This document shows positions 57,633 to 64,000 of a DNA stretch of 64,000 nt, in pieces (the stretch's first letter is position 1; each line of letters starts with the position of its first letter). Under the pieces are notes generated by a model. The model was not told the origin of the DNA. It searched no databases and saw nothing but the letters and a program-made list of their open reading frames with translations. The DNA is from Lactuca virosa (lineage: Eukaryota; Streptophyta; Magnoliopsida; Asterales; Asteraceae): positions 109,777,332-109,841,331 of the forward strand of contig CAKMRJ010005523.1 in the NCBI GenBank assembly GCA_928212115.1. The letters are read 5' to 3'. A program made the position numbers and the translations under genes.

Positions 57633-59488
57633 AGAGTCTGTCACTGCTCACCTACAGAAAATGCAGAGATATGTTGACCGCCTGCTGAAGCCAAATGTTA
57701 ACTTCGATGAAGAGCTGGCGATTGATATTATTCTTCATTCCATGCCTCCTTGCTACAACTAGTTCCGCATGACCTATCACATGAACAAAGAGGAGGTCAC
57801 GTTGAGCAAGCTTCAAGGCCTGTTGAGGACTGCTGAGAGCAACCTTAAGGACAAATCCGTTGCATGAACTCCTATTGTCGCCGCCCCTGTCTTGGCTATT
57901 GGGCAAGGGAAGGGTAAGAAGAGGAAGGCTCCTTCCAAGAGCCACCACAAGGAAAAATCTCATGATGACACCTCTTCTAGTGGAACCAAGGCTGGTACCA
58001 CTGCACTCTCCTCCAACCCAAAGGATGCTGAGTGCTATCACTGCCATGACAAAGGGCACTGGAAACGAAGGTGCCCAAAGTATCTGCAGGACGTCAAGTA
58101 TGGAAAGATAAAGCCATCCTATGCAGGTACTTATACTATTCAATCTAATAACTCATCGCATGCTATTTCTTGGGTTCTTGATACAGGATGTGGTTTTCAC
58201 ATTTGTTCTGATTTGCAGGGCCTAAGAAGAAATAGGGATGTGGAGCATGGAAAGATAAAACTGTTCATGGGAAACAGAAGATCATCGCATGTCACCAAGA
58301 TTGGAGTTCACTCTTTAATGATTAGTATTGGGTTAGGACTAGAGTTGAATAATTGTTTCTATTCGCCAGAAATGGCTAGAAACATCATTTATTTTCATGG
58401 TTTATATAAACAAGGATTTAGATTTTCGTTTGATAATGAAAAAGGTTCTATTAATGCTTTTCTTAATGGTGTTTTCTATTTTGAAGCATTACCTTGTAAT
58501 GGAATATATGAAACCGTGATGGTTGTAGACAATTTAGGAAATGATGTATTGTATATTGATTCTTCCAATGATTTGGATAAAGCATGCTTGTGGCATTTTC
58601 GTCTTGGACATGTCAACAAGAAACGCATAGCCTAACTCCAAAAGGATGGAGTGTTGGAGTCATTCGACCTTAGGGACGATGATGTGTGCGAGTCTTGTTT
58701 ACTTGGAAAGATGACCAAGTCACCCTTCACTGGTTCTTGTGAAAGGGGTAAGGGTTTATTGGATCTCATACACATAGATGTGTGTGGGCCTTTTAGACCC
58801 ACCACAAGGGATGCAAGGCGCTTCTATGTGACTTTCACTGATGATTATAGCAGGTATGGTTATATCTACTTAATCAAACACAAGTCAGAAACCTTTGAAA
58901 AGTTCAAAGAGTTTAAACAGGAAGTGGAGAATCAGTTGGGCAGGAAAATCAAGATGCTTCAATCTGATCGAGGTGGAGAGTACCTTAGTCTTGAATTCGA
59001 CGACTACCTCAAGGAATGCGGAATAGTTTCGCAATTGACGCCATCCAGGACACCCGCAGTTGAATGGTGTAGCTGAGAGGCGTAATCGAACCTTGTTGGA
59101 CATGGTTCGTTCCATGATGAGTCGTGCTTCGCTACCTATCTCATTCTGGGGGTATGCCTTAGAGACTGTCGGCCATATCCTTAACCTAGTCCCTACAAAG
59201 AAGGTTGCCAAAACACCTCACGAGATGTGGACAGGGAAAGCTCCCTCGTTGGCACATATCAAGGTTTGTGGTTGCGAGGCTTTCGTAATACGAGAAACTC
59301 ATGACAAGCTCGAACCTTGTAGTGAACGATGTATTTTCATCGGCTACCCAGAGAAGTCCTTTGGATATCTCTTCTATAGACCGAGTGACAATGTTGTCTT
59401 CGTTGGGAGGAGATGGGTTTTCCGAGAGAGAGAACTCATAAGCCAAGGAGACATTGGGAGGCAAATCGATCTTGAAGAGCTTCAATAA
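57633..59488 (+). pseudogene. Copia A: rest of gag, protease, integrase
   Basis: Gag resumes at the duplicated GACGG with VTAHLQKMQRYVDRLL. Stops follow at about 57762 and 57868. From 57892: a basic linker, zinc knuckle CYHCHDKGHWKRRC, protease WVLDTGCGFHIC, and integrase with its zinc region (HFRLGHVNKKRIA..CESCLLGKM), stop at 58635, then core residues in LIHIDVCGPF and QSDRGGEY. The frame shifts near 59060-59076; the third core motif NGVAERRNRT and the GKAPSLAHIKVCGCEAFV segment follow to the stop at 59488. The stop at 58635 stands where relatives have CAA. Confidence 0.9.
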
Positions 59489-61255
59489 TCGAACGATGAA
59501 GGAACCTCTAACACTGGCGCTCAACCTGAGGAGGAAACTCCTGTTGAACCGATTGACGAGTCCTTACCTCTTATACATTCAGGTAGAGTTAGTGTTCCGC
59601 TTGTGTTATACGGTTTTCATATAACAAGTGAAGGTGATACATTTATTAGTGACAGTACACTAATAAATTTGGATGAACCTAACAGCTACAAGGAAGCCAT
59701 GGCAGACCCGGAGTCTGCGAAATGGAAAGAGGCTATGGATAGCGAGATTCAGTCCATGTATGACAACTAAGTTTGGGATTTGGTTGACAATGTGCCAGGT
59801 CGTAAGACGGTCGGGTGCAAATGGATCTTCAAGAAGAAGACCGACATGGATGGGAAGGTACACACTTATAAAGCGCGATTGGTTGCGAAGGGATTTACTC
59901 AAACTCCAGGAGTTGACTATGATGAGACCTTCTCACCAGTTGCGAAGATAAAGTCTATTAGGGTGATGCTAGCCATTGCTGCATTTCATGACTATGAAAT
60001 ATGGCAAATGGATGTCAAAACCGCTTTCCTTAATGGGAAGTTGGCTGAGGATGTTTACATGAGTCAGCCAGAAGGTTTTGTCGATGTGAAGCATCCTAAT
60101 AGAGTGTGTAAGCTTGAGAAATCAATTTATGGATTGAAACAAGCATCTCGCAGATGGAATCTTTGTTTCGATGAGAAAGTCAAAGAGTTTAGTTTTCTGC
60201 AAAGCGAGGATGAGTCATGTGTATATGTCAAATCCAATTGGAGTATAGTTAGCTTCCTCGTATTGTATGTCGATGACATACTACTCATAGGAAACGACAT
60301 CCCGACCCTGCAATAAGTTAAGTCCTGGCTTGGGAAGTGTTTAGCTATGAAGGACCTCGGAGAGGCTGCCTATATTCTGGGAATAAGGATAGTGAGAAAC
60401 AGGAGTAAAAGACTAATAGGACTTAGTCAGAATACTTACTTGGATAAAGTACTAAAACGTTTTAGTATGGAGAATTCCAAGAAAGGGGAGTTACCAATCT
60501 AAAGCAACGCCAAACTGAGTAAGAATCAGAGCCCGAGTACAGAGACCGAGATAGCAGAGATGAGCCGAATACCTTACGCTTCCACACTTGGCTCAATCAT
60601 GTATGTTATGACTTGTACTCGCCCTGATGTGTCCTTCGCTTTGAGCATGGTCAGCAAATATCAAGGGAACCCTGGCAGAGCACATTGGAGCGCAGTTAAG
60701 AATATTCTTAAGTACCTTCGGAGGACCAAGGACTGGTTTCTAGTCCTCGGTAGGAGTGATGACTTAAGGGTGAGAGGGTATAGTAATGCTAGTTTTCAGA
60801 CAGATCGAGATAATTATCGATCTCAGTCAGGCTGGGTATTTACCCTAAATGGAGGAGCAGTGACTTGGAAAAGTTCCAAGCAGGAGACCGTAGTTGATTC
60901 AACGTGCGAATCAGAGTACATAGCAACGAGCGAAGCGTCAAAGGAGGCGATATGGTTAAAGAACTTCATTGGAGACCTTGGAGTTGTACCAGCCATAAAG
61001 GAGCATATGGAGATTTTCTGCGATAATGAAGGAGCAGTTGCCTTGACGAAGGAACCGAGGGATCATGGCAGATCTCGACATATCGACAGGGAATATCATT
61101 TTATTAGACATCAGGTAGAAGAGGGACTCCTCGTAGTGAAGAGGGTATCGTCAGAGGATAACCCATCAGATCCCCTTACGAAGGGACTGAGCAGGGTCAA
61201 GAACTTGCAGCATGCTAGGAGCATTGGGCTGAAGGACGATATTAGTTTAGATTAG
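59489..61255 (+). pseudogene. Copia A: reverse transcriptase and RNase H
   Basis: A linker (EAMADPESAKWKEAMDSEI-like, 59690-59765) ends in a TAA at 59769. Reverse transcriptase runs from 59780: NVPGRKTVGCKWIFKKK, ARLVAKGFTQTPGVDYDETF, QMDVKTAFLNG, catalytic LYVDDILLIGND, stop at 60316. Further RT/connection sequence with another stop near 60500, then an open frame 60560-61255 with RIPYASTLGSIMYVMTCTRPD and RNase H (SNASFQTDRDN.., SKQETVVDSTCESEYIA, ADI-like end SDPLTKGLSR). At least three of the stops are single changes from CAA or CAG codons expected in relatives. Confidence 0.92.
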
Positions 61256-61554
61256 ATAGTTTCGAAACGTGTAATAGATAAATTGTAATTAAAATTTGAT
61301 GATTAAATAAAGAAGTATTATTTATAAGTAAAGTTACTGTCTTGTGTTAATTATTTACCTATTGTTTCACTTTGCATGTTTTGACTTCCCGAATAATAAG
61401 ATTATCCAAACAGTCCACAGTCGCTTATACTTTGGAAGTAGGTATGAAAGAAGACTGTCATGAATTTTTGTAGATTGTCTAAAGAGTATTAGACATAGCA
61501 AAGGTTTGCTGCGACGTTCATGAGTGCTTATGAAATAAGATTGACCATTGGATT
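61256..61554 (+). other. 3' non-coding region of Copia A, cut by element C
   Basis: It shares TTTCACTTTGCATGTTTTGACTTCC.. and the following GAATAA.. segment with the 3' part of element B (38472 onward). It ends at GGATT (61550-61554), the likely target site of C; in B the same sequence goes on with CAACCCACGCTC (38671 onward). Confidence 0.75.
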
Positions 61555-62362
61555 TGATGGGTTTTAAGCACTACATCAATCCTATGGTGTACATGCAAAC
61601 CCCAAAGCTTTAGATCTAGTTTGTCTAATATACATGCAATAATCATCCAAAGCTCATAAACCCTAGATCTAGCATATGATAAACGATATTAACATAATAA
61701 AAGGGTTTAGATCTTACCTTGATTGTTATGTAGCAATAACAATCACAAACCTCCTTGATCTTGACTCTTGAAAGCTTAGTGCCTCAAATGTTGCACCTTT
61801 AATGGAGTCACAAACACCATGAGCAAAAATATGACTTATGAGAAGGACGAGGAGGCACAAAAACGTCTAACAACCCTTAGGGATTACCTCCACACGTTTT
61901 TGGGGCCTTAGGGGTTCCTTATATAGTTAGGCTATTAGGGTTTTGAACTAGGAAACCCTAATCTGACTGCTTAGGCCCTAAGCAACCCATGGACTCCCTC
62001 CTTAGAGGCCTTGGACGAATTCTTATGGGTTTCCCCATAGATTTCATCCACTCCAACTTCTATGGAGTCAATTAGCCCATTTATGCAACTATCTTATAAT
62101 TACAATATCAGTCCCCCAAGTTTAGTTAATCTCTTTTAGCCACAAAATTAATTCTTATTAATTCTTTACTAATATTAATTAAACAATATGATTTCTCTTT
62201 TAATATATTATTCATATAATATATTCATAAATCATAATTAATCCTCTTTCTCCTTAGTTCATCCTATCAGTTGCTATGGTGAAGGCAACCCAAAAGGACC
62301 ATGCTCACAATCGGGTCAAGTACATACCAAAATAGTTATGGGCTTAGACACCTAATCCAACA
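61555..62362 (-). repeat. 3' LTR of element C
   Basis: 808 bases, related to the LTRs of A and B. TATA-like TATATAAGG on the minus strand near 61916-61924. Confidence 0.87.
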
Positions 62363-64000
62363 GTCTCCCACTTGGATAAGTCTAATAAGTATTCTGCGTA
62401 TGACTTCAGAACCTGATCAGCAATCGTAGCATTCAAAAGCCGCTGTCAACTCTGATCTTATCAGAAGCGTGTCCTTTAGATAAGGGATCATATATTCCTC
62501 CATTCTTGATATCGTATGAACTGATACATGGATTTAAATCATACTATCTGTTCACGTGTTGTTTCCCGACTTCAGATTTATGACGACTGACAACAGACTA
62601 CAATTGAACACATCAACTTATTCCCGGCTTGGCCAAGCGCTTAGGGTGTCATCACTAAATCATCGAGGGGCCCACAAATATCGCTTTTATCCCACATTGG
62701 GTAAAAGGAATGGATAAACTTCGACTCAAATGCTCGCTTGTACCTACTCATCAAATCACACACAACAATATGTTTTATAACACCAAGTTACTGGTGCGTT
62801 TACATATTATCAATGTGTAACCGACTTGCAGAATACAACTCACACATCTCAGTTTCAAGAATACAAGATATTATCGTCTCACCAATCACTCGTGATAAAA
62901 TCCATGAAGCGATCCAAGTGAGCGTGGGTTTAATCCAATGCTCAAACCATATTCATAAGCACTCATGAACGTTGCAGCACACCTTTGCTATGTCTAATAC
63001 ACTTTAGACAATCTACAAGCCAATTCATGACAATCTTCTTTCATACCTACTCCCAAAGTATGAGTGAGTGTGGAACATTCGAATAATCTTATTATTCAGG
63101 AAGTCAAAACATGCAAAGTGAAACACAAGAATAATGGAATCCAATATGGCCCCAAACTTTTGAGTATAAATAAAACTCCCTTTATTTAGTCACCATATTG
63201 ATTACACATTATTCATTGCATAATGTTTTGGATAATCAACTTATTACTTGAATTATAACAACAGTTGTCCCATGCTTCAAGCATGCCCACTCTGTTTACC
63301 TATGGTCCATACTTTGTGAAATAGATCAATTGAAAACATTTCCAATGATGCTCATTTCACAACTTCTAATCCTTATCGATAGTGTAAGAACACAAAATTC
63401 TCGCCACTACCAAAATATGTTAGATTCTAAAATTTTATGCAATTATCCTTTTGTAATCTTATTGCACAAAAGTCACCAAGACTTTGCCAATGAAATTACA
63501 AAGTGTTCTATTGGAGATTTTTACAAGACAATTCCATAGATATGAAGTCTCACATTCAAAGTACATTCCTTTGAACATCCTTCTTGCATAAAAGTTTCTA
63601 ATCTAGACTTAAATTCTTAACATCCAACTCCCAATATGGAGACATTTCCATATTTTCCATATGACAACTCATTCTAAATAGAGTCTTATCTATTCATAAT
63701 AATGTCAATATGGTCCATCCATTACTATACCTCCAACTGCTCACAAATGACCAATCCTTAGCAAACCTTAGATTGTCCTTGACAGTTGTTTAATTATTTT
63801 AGTCAAATCCGGTTCTAGTCCTTTTTCCCTCTTGATGCCCTAGGTATTTGGAAAATTTTAGAACAGCCAAATATTACAGCATATGCAATCGAACCTATAC
63901 CCGAAGCGTATGTGACACGATTCATAATGAAAAACGTGATACTTTACCAGTTTCTTGCTATAATATTGCCATATATAGGATTCCCATATGTTGAATCTTT
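61555..64000 (-). mobile_element. Copia-type element C, minus strand, 3' end only
   Basis: The 3' LTR is 61555-62362 (808 bases; minus-strand ends TGTTGGATTAGG..CTTAAAACCCATCA), with polypurine tract AAGTGGGAGAC at 62363-62373 on the minus strand. The rest of the window, 62374-64000, is the 3' inner region. It has no coding domain and matches the non-coding inner region of B in reverse orientation, so C is a second copy of that family type. The 5' half is beyond the window. Confidence 0.85.

Larger units (their letters stand above)
25096..61554 (+). mobile_element. Ty1/Copia element A, degenerate, carrying the 30 kb nest
   Basis: 5' LTR 25096-25890, gag start 27220, then a foreign block 27636-57627 inside gag, then the rest of gag, protease, integrase, reverse transcriptase and RNase H to 61255. 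The 3' non-coding part is cut at 61554 by element C; the 3' LTR of A should lie beyond the window. Domain order (integrase before reverse transcriptase) proves Copia. At least seven in-frame stops and one frameshift make it dead. Confidence 0.9.

Overview
This window is plant nuclear DNA, most likely from an Asteraceae genome of the lettuce type. I base that on intron-containing plant genes (a plastid-type DJ-1 protein and an RWP-RK/RKD protein), TGTAACA.. and TGTGACA.. gypsy LTRs carrying ACTCGNCGAGT palindromes, Copia and Athila elements, and AT-rich spacers. The species is inferred from repeat style, not proven. A 391-base run of N (40067-40457) is an assembly gap.

Layout. 1-6874: a Ty3/gypsy element J (5' end off the window) with a frameshifted gag-protease and only the last part of pol, then a 2.6 kb 3' LTR; between the two coding remnants sits an antisense RKD-like transcription factor gene (2245-3348). 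6875-11445: minus-strand gypsy LTR remnants (E2, H). 11725-13187: probable TIR DNA transposon. 13697-16528: the one ordinary gene that looks intact, an 8-exon plastid DJ-1/PfpI protein on the minus strand. 17069-18500: a hAT-like element inserted in a small hAT-like MITE. 18996-22327: a 3.3 kb solo LTR (F) with a perfect 5-bp target duplication. 22328-23862: part of another LTR (I).

25096 to the right edge is one large nest whose order can be read from target-site duplications (TSDs). A Copia element A (from 25096) was hit in gag by a gypsy element now reduced to solo LTR D (27636-57627, TSD GACGG). D was hit by gypsy element E (28521-56510, TSD CATAA). E was hit by non-coding Copia B (32449-39979, TSD GAAGG) and by Athila-type element G on the minus strand (44103-56502, TSD TCGTT). 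A second Copia, C, in minus orientation, sits in the 3' non-coding part of A and runs off the window. LTR divergence read by eye (E about 1.5-2%, B about 0.9%, G about 0.6%) agrees with the nesting order.

Two things stand out. First, the RKD gene lies inside a pol-deleted retrotransposon and its block is bounded by a 9-bp direct repeat. Second, several unrelated LTR families (E/E2, G, D, I, and the leader of Copia A) carry CG-cored palindromes in pairs with fixed spacing: 21 bp in E/E2/A, exactly 31.5 bp in all complete G pairs, about 18-22 bp in D and I. In E, E2, G and D some lie just upstream of a TATA box. Spacing near whole helical turns suggests a shared promoter architecture bound by dimeric, possibly methylation-sensitive factors; this is inference.
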